Below, in pieces: positions 34,030-44,799 of a stretch of 64,000 bases of DNA. The notes under the pieces are model-generated. The model worked only from the letters and a program-made list of their open reading frames with translations. It was not told the origin of the DNA and ran no database searches. The translations under genes were made by a program, and so were the position numbers. Origin of the DNA: Bubalus kerabau (Eukaryota; Chordata; Mammalia; Artiodactyla; Bovidae); contig NC_073643.1 of NCBI RefSeq assembly GCF_029407905.1, positions 28,982,001 through 29,046,000 on the forward strand, written 5' to 3'. Every line of letters starts with the position of its first letter. The stretch's first letter is position 1.

Positions 34030-35169
34030 CAATTCAGTTCAGTTCAGTCGCTCAGTCGTGTCTGATTCTTTGCGGACCATGAATCTCAGCACGCCAGGCC
34101 TACCTGTCCATCACCAACTCCCAGAGTTCACCCAAACTCATGTCCATCGAGTCGGTGGTGCCATCCAGCCATCTCATCCTCTGTCATCCCCTTCTCCTAC
34201 CCCCAATCCCTCCAGCATCAGAGTCTTTTCCAATGAGTCAACTCTTCGCATGAGGTGGCCAAAGTATTGGAGTTTCAGCTTTAGAATCAGTCCTTCCAAA
34301 GAATACCCAGAACTGATCTCCTTCAGAATGGACTGGTTGGATTTCCTTGCAGTCCAAGGGACTCTCAAGAGCCTTCTCCAGCACCACAGTTCAAAAGCAT
34401 CAATTCTTCGGCACTCAGCTTTCTTCACAGTCCAACTCTCACATCCATACATGACCACTGGGAAAACCATAGCTTTGACTAGATGGACCTTTGTTGGCAA
34501 AGTAATGTCTCTGCCTTTGAATATGCTATCTAGGTTGGTCATAACTTTCCTTCCAAGGAGTGTCTTTTAATTTCATGGCTGCAGTCACCATCTGCAGTGA
34601 TTTTGGAGCCCAAGAAAATAAAGTCTGACACTGTTTCCCCATCTATTACCCATGAAGTAATGGGACCAGATGCTATGATCTTCATTTTCTGAATGTTGAG
34701 CTTTAAGCCAACTTTTTCACTCTCCTCTTTCACTTTCATCAAAAGGCTCTTTAGTTCCTCTTCACTTCCTGCCATAAGGGTGATATCATCTGCATATCTG
34801 AGGTTATTGATATTTCTGCCAGCAATCTTGATTCCAGCTTTTGCTTCTTCCAGCCCAGCATTTCTCATGATATACTCTGCGTATAAGTTAAATAAGCAAG
34901 GTGACAATATACAGCCTTGATGTACTCCTTTTCCTATTTGGAACAGTCTGTTGTTCCATGTCCAGTTCTAACTGTTGCTTCCTGATCTGCATACAGTTTC
35001 TCAAGAGGCAGGTCAGGTGGTCTGGTATTCCCATCTCTTTCAGAATTTTCCACAGTTTATTGTGATCCACACAGTCAAAGGCTTTGGCATAGTCAATAAA
35101 GCAGAAATAGATGCTTTTCTGGAACTTTCTTCCTTTTTCCATTATCCAGCGGATGTTGGCAATTTGGTC
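34030..35169 (-). mobile_element. BovB LINE, 5'-truncated 1.1 kb
   Basis: Antisense, from CAGTTCAGTCGCTCAGTCGT to GCGGATGTTGGCAATTTGG. RT pieces readable at 34174-34542, 34539-34907 (with an intact NNLRYADDITLMAG) and 34888-35142, in shifted frames. TCTGAACTT at 34021-34029 and 35170-35178 is the target duplication. Confidence 0.93.
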
Positions 35170-35257
35170 TCTGAACTTACTTCCTTGTAATTTGTAAACT
35201 TCTCAGTGCCTTGAATCCTGCTTTCACTAATCCTTTCCTCTACACTGACTCTCTAAA

Positions 35258-35880
35258 AGAACATAATCATTTATTCATTCAGCAAGCTTTATATTTGAGC
35301 ATCTCTCTGTATCAGAAATAATTCAAGGCTCTAGGAATTTAGTGATGAAAAATCCTGATACTATCCACTCCGTGCTTCAGAAGACCTTAGCATCTCTAAA
35401 CTCACAAGAGGAGGAAAATATTAGCCAGATAAGTACACAGGTATATAATTGGCCAGTTGCCCATTGCTATGACAAAGGCACAGATGATGTATAATCAGTA
35501 GAGAAAGATGTAATCCAACCGGTTTAGGGAAGTGACCAAAATCTGATGATTGAGTACACATTTATCAAACATAGGGAACAGGTTTTATAAAGGCCCCAAG
35601 ACAGGAAGCACAAAAGCAGTTAAAAGAAGGCTTGGGTGATGAGAAAAGCAAACAAAGCATAGAATTCCTGAGGCCTTTTGTAGTTAGCGGGGCAGGGTCC
35701 TGATGGGACACATGGCTAAGGCTTAGGATGTCATCTTTTTCCTGCAGGTAAGAAGATGCCAGGAAGGAGGTCTAAGCCAGAATTGGGCAGGAGGGAGTAA
35801 GGCAGGATTAGTGGTCAGATTTCTATTTCTCTAAGCTTACTCCCCATGTTTTTCCAAAGAATCTTTGTATCTTAAGCTTT
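35258..35880 (-). repeat. L2 LINE remnant
   Basis: TTATTCATTCAGCAAGC, TTGAGCATCTCTCTGTATCA, CTCTAGGAATTTAGTGATG at the left and GGCCCCAAGACAGGAAGCAC, CTGAGGCCTTTTGTAG further right give the antisense L2 order. The right limit is uncertain. Confidence 0.5.
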
Positions 35881-36879
35881 CATTCATGTGTACCTCCCTG
35901 CAGGCTTTTCTCTTTCAGTTATTATTGCACACTATTTAAGAAAATATCTGTTCTATGATAAGGTATAAAGAGATTTTTTTTTTTTATCATCCCTTTGCAA
36001 AAAATGATCAGATTACATTTCACACCCAGCAAAGAGGGCAGGGCCTCTGGAAAGAAATCAGACATAGCGCCTTTTTTACAGGATCTTAGAATTTTTAACC
36101 CTTCACTGTAGTTCTTCAAATTGAGATAAAATAGTGCTGTGTGTTCTCTGGTTAACTGCCCAAGCCATTGCTTTTAAACCTTTGTATTTGGAATATACCT
36201 GGACACGTCAAAAAAAAAAAAAAATCATATGAGCAACTAACAGTCATGGGTATCTGTACCCAGGATCATGAACAGGTCCCTGTGTGCGAGCTCTGATTCC
36301 ACTGCAACCTTCCCACCAAGAAAATATAACCAAGATGCAGGTGAAGGTGAATCATAAGCTATGAAAAATACATACAAATTATATATATATACACACACAC
36401 ACACATATATGTACATATACAGCATGAAATCTGTATCTTGTGTATTGTGATACATAAACTTGTCCTAATAGTCACATTTTTTGACACACACCTAAATATC
36501 TTCCCACAAATAGGATAATATTTAGAGATTGAATTGAGATCCTCCAACTCTAGTCTCAGGTCCTCAGTATCTTTCCTATCTACTGTACTGTGTCACCCAG
36601 AAGTTGGAGCATTGTTTCTCCCAGGATTTACACTTATCATGCATTGCTGATGCTGGAGTTGCAGATCTTTTAAGAAGTTTACCACTCATTTGGATACGAC
36701 ACTCAGGTAACAGAGATGTGAACCATAAACAATAAAAAGTATTCAAAGCATTAAATGTATAATATAGATAGTAAAGATTTTAGGGATTCAAAGAAAAGGA
36801 AAATAATTCTGGGTAGACAAGATGGGCAGTAAAGATTCATGAATCAGACTAATGACAGGTCAGCTCTTTCTCATTCTTC
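35881..36879. other. Unclassified intron with a TA/CA microsatellite
   Basis: A (TA)n(CA)n tract lies at 36379-36421 and A/T runs at 35975-35985 and 36211-36224. Otherwise nothing recognised. Confidence 0.45.
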
Positions 36880-37160
36880 TTTCTCAGTTCAAATGGCACC
36901 TTTTCTAAGAGGCTTTTCGGAAGCACTCTCTCATGGAAACATTCCCTATGGCCATTGCCTTTATTGTACCACCCCATCTGAATCTTTCTGATTACTTCTC
37001 AAAAATCTGAACTTACCACATTTACCTGTTTCATCATTTACTGCATGTGCCACTCACTAGACTGTTATTTCCACAAGGTAGGGATTTTCTCTCTTGCTCA
37101 CTCTGTGATCCCAGAGACTCTGATAGTGTCTAGCACATGTAAGGTACTCAGTTCTATGTC
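36880..37160 (+). repeat. L2 LINE 3' end
   Basis: TTCTCAGTTCAAATGGCACC, TTTCTAAGAGGCTTTTCGGA, GACTGTTATTTCCACAAGG, TAGGGATTTTC and GTCTAGCACATGTAAGGTAC follow the sense L2 order well. Confidence 0.75.
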
Positions 37161-37623
37161 CTTAGTTAATTAGTTAGATGCAAAAGCCTTAAGTACTTTA
37201 AGCGTACCCTCAGAAATTCAAATGTGATATTCATTTACGTTGTCCCAATTCTCTGCAGTATTTCGTGAGTGACTATGTGCATGTTCTTTTGCAAAATTTG
37301 GATTTATACTGGGTTAGATATGACCTTCCCAAGTTCATCACTAAAGGCCAGGGAGTTTCTTATTTCTCATAAGCTATTTCACACTTAAGGAAAATGGTGT
37401 CCTGTCTACTTTTTGTTTTCTCCAAATTGAGAAGGCAAAACCTTGAGTAATCTCCTTCACCATATAGTTTTGGAAAATATACCACACTTATATGATAAAG
37501 GCATCCTTGAAATCAGGTAAAATATTTGGTATTGCTGTTAAGTAAATTTGTGTAAAAATATTGAGAAATACTCAAATTGGTAGAATGTCTCTTTTTAGTC
37601 ATCTGTGTGCATGTGTATGTTAA
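37161..37623. other. Unclassified intron
   Basis: No recognised repeat or exon. Confidence 0.4.
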
Positions 37624-37634
37624 TTTTGTTTTAA

Positions 37635-38076
37635 TTTTTTTTTAATTTTATTTTATTATTTAACTTTACAACATTGTATTGGTTTTGCCATATATCAACA
37701 TGAATCCGCCACAGGTATACACGTGTTCCCCATCCTGAACCCTCCTCCCTAAAGAGACACGTGTACCCCAATGTTCATCGCAGCACTGTTTATAATAGCC
37801 AGGACATGGAAGCAACCTAGATGTCCATCAGCAGATGAATGGATAAGAAAGCTGTGGTACATATACACAATGGAGTATTACTCAGCCATTAAAAAGAATA
37901 CATTTGAATCAGTTCTAATGAAGTGGATGAAACTGGAGCCTATTATACAGAGTGAAGTAAGCCAGAAAGAAAAACACCAATACGGTATACTAACGCATAT
38001 ATATGGAATTTAGAAAGATGGTAACGATAACCCTGTATATGAGACAGCAGAAGAGACACTGATGTATAGAACAGTC
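37635..38076 (-). mobile_element. Ruminant L1 insertion with inverted 5' part, close to exon B
   Basis: 37635-37750 is the antisense L1 3' end (TTTAACTTTACAACATTG, CATGAATCCGCCACAGG). At 37751 the orientation flips: 37751-38076 is sense L1 (AAGAGACACGTGTACCCC, GTCCATCAGCAGATGAATGG, GTATAGAACAGTC), coding for ARTWKQPRCPSADEW and EYYSAIKKNTF. TTTTGTTTTAA at 37624-37634 and 38077-38087 flanks both parts, so this is one insertion. About 170 bp of L1 between the parts is missing. Confidence 0.92.
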
Positions 38077-38236
38077 TTTTGTTTTAACTTTTTTTATACC
38101 CAAGAAAGCTAAGGGGCTGCTTTATCTTGCTTTAAATATAGTAGCTAAAGGTGATACTTCTGTTAAAAAATTCTGTTTACTTTGGGGAAAAAAGTGACTT
38201 CTAGACATTTATTTGTTTCATTTGTATTTCCTTTAG

Positions 38237-38364
38237 AACTTCTTTTCTAAATGATGGAGGACTCAAAATTGTCAATGTAACTAAAGCTGATGCTGGAATT
38301 TATACCTGCATAGCTGAAAACCAGTTTGGGAAAGCAAATGGCACAACACACTTGGTTGTTACAG
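38237..38364 (+). CDS. CNTN3: Contactin exon B (second half of Ig5), probably CNTN3
   Basis: Internal exon of 128 bp. It starts after TTTCCTTTAG with the base that completes the Arg codon of exon A and ends in ACAG before a strong donor GTAGGT. The frame reads LNDGGLKIVNVTKADAG, YTCIAENQFGKANGT, HLVVT. ADAGIYTC is the Ig F-strand signature, and its Cys should pair with the Cys in exon A, so one disulfide is coded across a 36.6-kb intron. Two N-glycosylation sequons are visible (NVT, NGT). The length is not a multiple of three, so skipping would shift the frame. A rearranged L1 ends about 150 bp upstream and a Bov-tA SINE starts about 104 bp downstream. Confidence 0.9.
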
Positions 38365-38467
38365 GTAGGTGCCTTTCTTGAAGACTTCTTTACATAGGGA
38401 TATGCTGTGTGCCTTCTTACTAAGATCAAAGGGAAAAAATGTTTCTCATGATATGCAGTGCACTATA

Positions 38468-38690
38468 AAGGTCGGCCTTGTGTTTGGCTCAGATGGGAGA
38501 GAATCTACCTGCAATGCAGGAAACCCGGGTTAGATCCATGGGTCAGGGAGATCCCTTGGAGAAAGAAATGGCTACCCACTCCAATATTCTTGCATGGAGA
38601 ATTCCATGGACAGAGGAGCCTGGTGAGCTACAGTCCATGGGTTTGTAAAGAGTTGGAGATGAGTAAGTGACTAACAGTTCCACACTTTCA
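38468..38690 (+). mobile_element. Bov-tA SINE downstream of exon B
   Basis: Head GGCCTTGTGTTTGGCTCAGA-like, GAATCTACCTGCAATGCAGG, body GAAATGGCTACCCACTCC, end AGAGTTGGAGATGAGTAAG. It starts about 104 bp after the exon B donor. Confidence 0.88.
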
Positions 38691-38969
38691 CTATCTTTAA
38701 CAAGTGACAGTCATAGAACAGTTCTTAATATTTCCTTAGACATCACAGTGTGTACCGGGAATCCACGAGTTACTAGTTGGAGTAATGGTCAATAGAACTG
38801 CAGGTAGCATGTGCTGCTCCTATACTTTTATTTTATGCTATTCTATTATGTCAAATCTTTTGTACACTTTTTCCCTTTTCAATATCTTTAATATTTTCTG
38901 CAGATGTTTAAATCCCTGAAATAACCCTTGCTATCAGTCAGAGTTACTTAGAGTTGTGATTGTATTTTT

Positions 38970-40120
38970 GTTCATTTATTCATCGAAGAAAAACATTGAG
39001 TACCTACCATGCTTGGGTTATCCTTCCCAGCTGGTGCAGTGGTAAAGAATCTGCCTGCCAATGCAGGAGACTCAAGAGATACAGTTTTGATCCCTGTGTT
39101 GGGAAAGATCCCCTGGAAAAGGCAATGGCAACCTACTCCAATATTCTTACCTAGAGAATTCCATGGATAGAGGACCCTGGCAGGCTATAGTCCATGGGGT
39201 TGCAAAGAGTCAGACACAACTGAGCAGCTAACAGAGCACAACAACATGCTTGGGTTATTCAGTAAACAAACTGACACAGATGCTGCGCACATGCACTGTG
39301 CCTTCTTCCAGAGGTATGAAGAAAATAAGCAGGATATAAGTATACTGCAAGGAATGTAAAGCAAGGAAATACTTACACGGAAAACAAAATTCACACAAGC
39401 AGAAAATACCAGAGGAGTGTTTGAGAAACATAAGCTGGAGCATGAAACCAGGTGATCAGAAAAGGAGAGATGTGAACCAAGATTTCATGGAGATGAAGGA
39501 ATTCAGTTGGTTTCTTAGGGACAATCCTATAGAGGTTCTGTAACCCTTGTTAGCACTTAGTTGGACTAAGGTTTTAGTTGGAGTGAAAAGTAGAGACCGG
39601 TGCAGAGTTTTGAGCAGAGAAATGAAATGATGGAAACTGTATATTTAAAGGTTTACTCTTCACTGCTCAGTAGAGAACAGACTATGGAGAGTCAAGGGCC
39701 GAAGTGGGAGGAGTCCCAGGAGACACTGCAGTAATCCAGGCGGGAGTGATAATGACCACAGTGAGAGTGGCGGCAGCAGCTGATGGACAGAAGGCATTCA
39801 AATCTAAATATATTCTGAGTGTGGAGTCACTGGCATGGCTGACAAACTGGATATGAGTGCTCAGGGAAGCATTCCCGGAGGGTATGTGGTGAACAACAGG
39901 AAGAATATCAGCCAAAACAACCAAGATGAGAAAGGCTGAGGTCCTACAGGATGGGGTAGGAGGAGCATCAGGAGATTGCTGTTGTAGAAAACATAGTAAA
40001 TGACTCTTTTGAAGACTTTTGCTGACATGGAGCAAGAAACGGGGAGTAGCAATGGAAAAGTGGAGTCAGAGAACTTTGAATTCATAAAAGTTGGAAGGAC
40101 TGTGATGACAGAAATGCACA
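38970..40120 (-). repeat. Long degraded L2 LINE, split by a Bov-tA
   Basis: TTCATTTATTCATCGAAG and CATTGAGTACCTACCATGC at the left; TTGAGCAGAGAAATGAAATG, GAACAGACTATGGAGAG and CACTGCAGTAATCCAGGCGG further right keep the antisense L2 order. The 117-codon antisense frame at 39682-40035 belongs to it. Confidence 0.62.
39022..39244 (+). mobile_element. Bov-tA SINE with 14-bp target duplication
   Basis: Head CCTTCCCAGCTGGTGCAGTG, body GGCAATGGCAACCTACTCC, end GTCAGACACAACTGAGCAGC with ACAAC tail. CATGCTTGGGTTAT is perfect at 39008-39021 and 39245-39258. Confidence 0.95.
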
Positions 40121-40658
40121 TGTGGATATTTGCATTTGGGAAGAAACAAATTAATTAGCATTTTAACTAAGTATCCTAACTATTCTAAACATCATTTTTT
40201 TTTTTTTGTACTATCTCAAAAGTTTTGAGTCTATTTAAATCTTGGTAGTAGTATATTTTCCAATCATTGAAAATGCAGTGATTTCTATTTCTACTCTTAT
40301 ATTTCATGAAGCAATAAAACTAAAATGAAATTGATTTTGTAATAGTATTATAACTCTTGTTTACAGGTGACTTTAATTTTTAAACTTCTATAGCCTATAG
40401 GTTTAGATATCCTAATTCTTTTAACAAGAATTTGTGTGTGCAGTGAAATATATTATGGATCTTCATCAAAATGTCTGTTTTAATCCTGAAGACTTTTCAT
40501 TATATAGAGGTATATTTACACACACACACACACAAACATATATATACCTACACAAACATGCATACTATAAGTGAGATTAACAATCTGCCTGTGAAAATTG
40601 CTTTTATTGAAATAAAAATGCTGAAGCTTTGCTTAACACTTTATTGTTTCCCCAATAG
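40121..40658. other. Unclassified 3' part of intron B-C
   Basis: T run at 40194-40208 and a (CA)n tract at 40515-40536. Ends in the exon C acceptor. Confidence 0.45.
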
Positions 40659-40834
40659 AACCAACGAGAATAACCTTGGCACCGTCCAACATGGATGTCT
40701 CCGTGGGTGAGAGCGTCATTTTGCCCTGCCAGGTGCAACATGACCCCCTGTTAGCTGCCATGTTTACCTGGTATTTCAATGGGGCCCTCGCAGATTTTAG
40801 GAAAGATGGATCTCACTTTGAGAAAGTTGGTGGG
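40659..40834 (+). CDS. CNTN3: Contactin exon C (first half of Ig6), probably CNTN3
   Basis: Internal exon of 176 bp. It follows TTTCCCCAATAG, completes a Glu codon (G|AA) and reads PTRITLAPSNMDVSVGE, ILPCQVQHDPLL, FTWYFNGALADF, GSHFEKVGG. It ends on a full codon before a consensus donor GTAAGT. It carries the B-strand Cys (LPCQV) and core Trp (TWYFNG) of Ig domain 6. The partner Cys is in the next exon, which I do not find before the window ends, so the following intron exceeds 23 kb. LPCQVQHDPLL and GSHFEKVGG strongly match contactins. The Ala-Ala after HDPLL looks unusual to me for the family. Confidence 0.9.
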
Positions 40835-41069
40835 GTAAGTCGTGACAGTTTCCTCCTGCTTTTTACACATCTCTGATGTTTTGTCCCCATAGAAACATCA
40901 GGGACATACATGTTGTGCCAGTAATGTTTGTTCTTTGAGACAACTAGGGTTTCAATTCTGTAGTGATCTGTGATCTAACTTTATCATACCAGAAAGTGAT
41001 CACATTTACTTCAATCTGTAAATTATAATTTTATTTAAAATTAATGTTTGTTGTGTTTATGTTAAATAT

Positions 41070-41150
41070 TACTTTTTTTTAAATTTTATTTTATTTTTAA
41101 AGCTGAAACACTGTATTAGTTTTGCCAAACATCCATAAACATAAATTCGT
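41070..41150 (-). mobile_element. L1 3'-end scrap
   Basis: T/A-rich tail then GCTGAAACACTGTATTAG, TTTTGCCAAACATCC, matching the first bases of the antisense ruminant L1 3' end. Bases 40835-41069 hold nothing recognised. Confidence 0.6.
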
Positions 41151-41274
41151 GTTTGTGTTAACAGTACTTTGTGATACTTTTGTCATGAGTATTCCCTTCC
41201 AGAAGGGAAGGTGTTCTTATGCAAGTGTTTATTTTCAACATAAAATGTTATGAAATTGAATGAAGTTTACATTT

Positions 41275-41465
41275 ATGAAGTGCTTCCAATTTATCAGGCC
41301 AGGTTCTTCATCCCAGTTAATTCTTACAGTGGTGCTGGATGTTAGTGGTAAGAATTGTCATTTTGCAGGTGTTTAAACCAAGGATTTGTAAACTTATTAA
41401 TCTGCCCAATGTCACTGAGCTGGTTAGTGGTGAAACTTAGATCCAAGTTTAAATATGTGAGTCCC
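41275..41465 (-). repeat. MIR SINE (antisense)
   Basis: TAATTCTTACAGTGGTGCTG, GTCATTTTGCAGGTG, AATCTGCCCAATGTCACTGA and GCTGGTTAGTGGTG are antisense MIR in order. Confidence 0.65.
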
Positions 41466-41915
41466 CAAATTACCCATATATTTTCTTATGGTCCATTTTT
41501 TAACCTCATGTGTGATGGTTCTACTTGAGGAAGAATTATAAATTTCAAGGGAAAATAGGCACATTGAGGAGAACTGCTGAGAAGGGACTCAGTGTTGTGA
41601 ACCACTCAGAGTTAAACAGCAGACCTCATACCTGGCCACATGTCTGTGAATCCAGAATCACAAGGCCAGCTTTCCTTGCCAGCCAGTTTGCATCGACACA
41701 AGATTATCTTCACTCATTTTGGCTAAGATGTCAGTGGTGCATCATTATGAAGTCTGGGTTTTCTCTTTATGGACAAAACAATATGATGGTTAATTCATCT
41801 ATATTCATTTGAAAGTATTTATTAAAAGTACATATGTATATACATGGGCCTAGTAATGTGTCAGGATTGTGTGCAATTTCAAAGGATGGTGTTAAAACTT
41901 GAATGTGTGTGTGTA
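41466..41915. other. Unclassified intron
   Basis: A 95-codon sense frame at 41525-41812 has no recognised domain or splice context. Confidence 0.4.
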
Positions 41916-42112
41916 TGCTCAGTCGTTTCCGACTCTTTGCAACCCCATGGACTGTAGTCTGCTAGGCTCCTCTGTCTGTGGAATTTTCCTGGCAAAAATC
42001 CTGGAGAGGATTGCCATTTTCTTCTCCAGGGGATCTTCCCAACCCAAAGTCGAACCTGTGTCTCGTGTGTCTCCTGCACTGGCCAGCAGATTCCTTACAA
42101 TTGAGCCACCTG
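41916..42112 (-). mobile_element. Bov-tA SINE (antisense)
   Basis: ATGCTCAGTCGTTTCCGACT, CCATGGACTGTAGTCTGC, TCTTCTCCAGGGGATCTTCC and a tRNA-like head ending TTGAGCCACC. TGAATGTGT and TGAATGGTGT at its ends may be the target duplication. Confidence 0.9.
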
Positions 42113-42890
42113 AATGGTGTCCCCTTAAAAGATCTGTTCTAATCCTAAAGCCTAGCTGTGAAATAGAATTATTAGTCTTTGTCCCTGGTTCCTAGCAAAG
42201 AGCTTCTAAAATCTTTAGAGTTTCCAGGGTGATGAAACCTCTTTTGCCCTAATGAAGTGAATCTGTGGGCTCCTGGATAGCTTCAGGATGGTCATGAGAA
42301 AGACCAAGCCATGATTAGAAGCCTGGAATTTCAGCACTCCCTACCCCATCCCCATCCTTCAGGAAGGAGGGAAGGGTTGGGGATTGAATTTATGATTGAC
42401 CAGGCCTATGTGATGATGCTCCCATAAGCAACCCAAAAGTAAAGTACTTTTCACCACAGAGAGCTTCTGAGTTGGTGAACATAGCTACATGCTTCGTGGG
42501 TGACACACCCCACATCCACTGGGATAGAAATTCTTGCACTTGAAACACCTCAGGATCTCACCCTATATCTCTTCCTCTGGATGTTTAGATGCATTCTTAA
42601 TGATCCTTTATGGCATTAATGTTTAAAGCGTCATAAAATAAATAAGTACTACCCTGAGTTCTGTGAGTCCTTCTAGCACATTATTGAGCCCAAGGAGCAC
42701 ATCATGGGAACATCAGTTTATAAGTGATTGGTGAGGAGTACAAATGGCAATCTGAGACTCAATCTGATGCCATCTCCAGGCAGTTAATACCAGAATTGAA
42801 TTATAGGACTGCCTGTAATTGAATTACCAGACCTAGTGTTGGAAATTTGCCTGATATGGAAGACACACACATTTGGTGTTCTAAGTGTGT
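42113..42890 (+). repeat. Old LTR-like repeat
   Basis: GGGTTGGGGATTGAATTTAT, GCCTATGTGATGATGC, AGAGCTTCTGAGTTGGTGAA, CTCTTCCTCTGGATG, CTGAGTTCTGTGAGTCCTTC, CTAGCACATTATTGAGCCC, CATGGGAACATCAG, TGATGCCATCTCCAGG. I know this order from an old mammalian ERVL-class LTR but cannot name the subfamily. Confidence 0.5.
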
Positions 42891-42894
42891 GTAG

Positions 42895-43370
42895 AGTAGT
42901 TGACCGTAAAGGTAACACAGAAAGAGTTTGTCCTTTACACTAGTACCTCAGAATGTGACCTTATTTGGAAAGGGTTGTTGCAGAAATAGTTAGTGAAGTT
43001 ATGGTGATGTCATACTAGAATAGGATGGACCCTAATCCAGTATGACTGTTGTCCTTATAAGACAGCGGAAATTTGTACACAGACAAACACACAGAGAGAA
43101 GATCACCTTGTGAAGTCATAGACACAGGGGAAATGGCCCTGTGAAGATGGAGGCAGGCACTGTGAAGTTATGCTTCCACAAGTCCTAGAGTTCCTGGAGT
43201 TGCCAGAACCTGGAAGAGGCAGGGAAGGGTCTTATTCTAGAAATTTTGGAGAGAGATCTTGATTTCAGATTTCTGGCTCCAAAACTCTAAGAGGATAAAG
43301 TTCTGTTGTTTGAACCCCCTAGCTCATGTTACTGTGTTATAGCAGCCCTGCTGACCCTCTACAAATGGTC
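42895..43370. repeat. MaLR-like LTR remnant
   Basis: CCTCAGAATGTGACCTTATT, GGACCCTAATCCAGTATGAC, GTCCTTATAAGACAGCGG, GACACAGGGGAAATGG, CTGTTGTTTGAACCCCC and TGTGTTATAGCAGCCC. It is a relative of 10455-10805 in opposite orientation. It abuts the previous element. Confidence 0.55.
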
Positions 43371-44799
43371 TTCAAGAAATTGGAGATGTTTAGATATCTA
43401 GCCACAGTTAAGTGCAATTTCAATGCTGTTTCTATTTTGTCATCTGGCTTGTTTTGTTTTCAAAGTTCTAGTTAACTTTCCAAATTGTTCTGACCAATTC
43501 AAGGCTTTCAAGAACTTCATCAGTTGCTACAAAGCATTACCATTTCTTTCACTATTGCTTTAAATGCTTTTTTTAAAAATTACCAATCTCTTCTATCACA
43601 ACAGGAAAAGGCATATGCCAGTATCCTCTGCCAGCTCTTTACTCCATGCTTAGGGTTTATCATTTGCATTTTCTTGGAGGGGAGGCAATGGGGAGAAAAA
43701 AAAAAAAAGGGCAAGAATGTTACCTTCACAATAATTGCTTATCCAATCAGAAAAATGCTTCTCCTGTAACCCAGCTCTTACTCTAATTCATAAAGAATTT
43801 GATTTAAAACTTTTGCTTTTCTGCATATTGTAGATAACAGTATTTGTGATTTATCCTCTGGATTTTAAACTGTTGATAATATTTTATCCAATACAATGTC
43901 CTCTATCTGAGCTAATGCTAAAGAAATATATGTTGATATACTAAAAATTCAAAGTATTTTGATTTTATATGCATCAGACATACTCAAAGAAACATTTGCT
44001 AAGACTGAAGTAGACAGCTGCTTTCTTAAGAGGATCTTAGAATTGAGAATATTCAAGATAATAATGTTACTTAACTGCTGCTGTGCTGCTGATAGGTTCT
44101 ACATAAAAAGTATTAAGTCAGCCATCTCTCTACAAGAGTCGGGTATCTGAACCATGCAATTTCATGAATTAACCCTATCACTTGCCAATTCTGTTCTTTT
44201 TCTAACATCCTTGATCACAGCCTATGAATTTTTTATTGACTTGTCACATTAGTTAACTTAATATTCTCCCATCAATGTAAAATGGTAAGCCCTACAAGAT
44301 GACATTACTCTTAAGCACAGGCTATTAAATAAATTAGTTTTCTGTTGCATGAGAAGGGAGTCACATAACAACACTTTATCCTCTGATTGTGTGTTCATTG
44401 CAGCATCCACATTAATATCTAGAAAGTCTGCTTTTCTTTTATCACATTGTGTTCATAGATAGATTCCCTGTTTTCAAAAGCAATAGAATGTGAAGGAGGA
44501 GTTGCCAAGTGGGAAAGTTGTCTAGAAAGCTGGATAGTCTAAGAACCATTTTTTTTTTTTAAGAAAAAGAGAGAAAGAATTTAAAAAATGGAAAATCAAG
44601 CATACAGCTTTAAACTATTTCAGCCACTTGTCCTTGAGACTACTCTGAGTACTCAGTATTCATTTGTTATAAAAAGCACACACCTTTCGAGAAAAACCCA
44701 GAAGCTCAAAACAACCTCTAACAATTTAGATTAAATCTGTTGTATAGACTTGTACATCATGCCAAAGGAGTGTGATGGCTGTTGGAGGAGAGGAAATTG
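43371..44799. other. Unclassified AT-rich intron
   Basis: A run near 43697-43708 and T run near 44550. Two short frames (43524-43769, 43959-44150) have no domain. No named repeat. Confidence 0.4.

Larger units (their letters stand above)
1657..38236 (+). other. CNTN3: Contactin intron between exons A and B (36,580 bp)
   Basis: Delimited by GT at 1657 and AG at 38235-38236, phase 2. It splits Ig domain 5 between its two disulfide cysteines. Long introns are usual in contactin genes. If it is not removed, translation runs 20 codons past exon A to a TGA at 1715-1717. Most of its length is transposable elements, listed separately. Confidence 0.85.
38365..40658 (+). other. CNTN3: Contactin intron between exons B and C (2,294 bp)
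   Basis: Bounded by GTAGGT at 38365 and AATAG at 40654-40658, phase 1. It contains two + strand Bov-tA SINEs and a long, degraded antisense L2. Confidence 0.88.

Noticed and set aside
41525..41812. Alternative contactin exon or read-through after exon C
   Set aside because: The frame does not connect to exon C, whose read-through stops near 40874, and shows no Ig signature.
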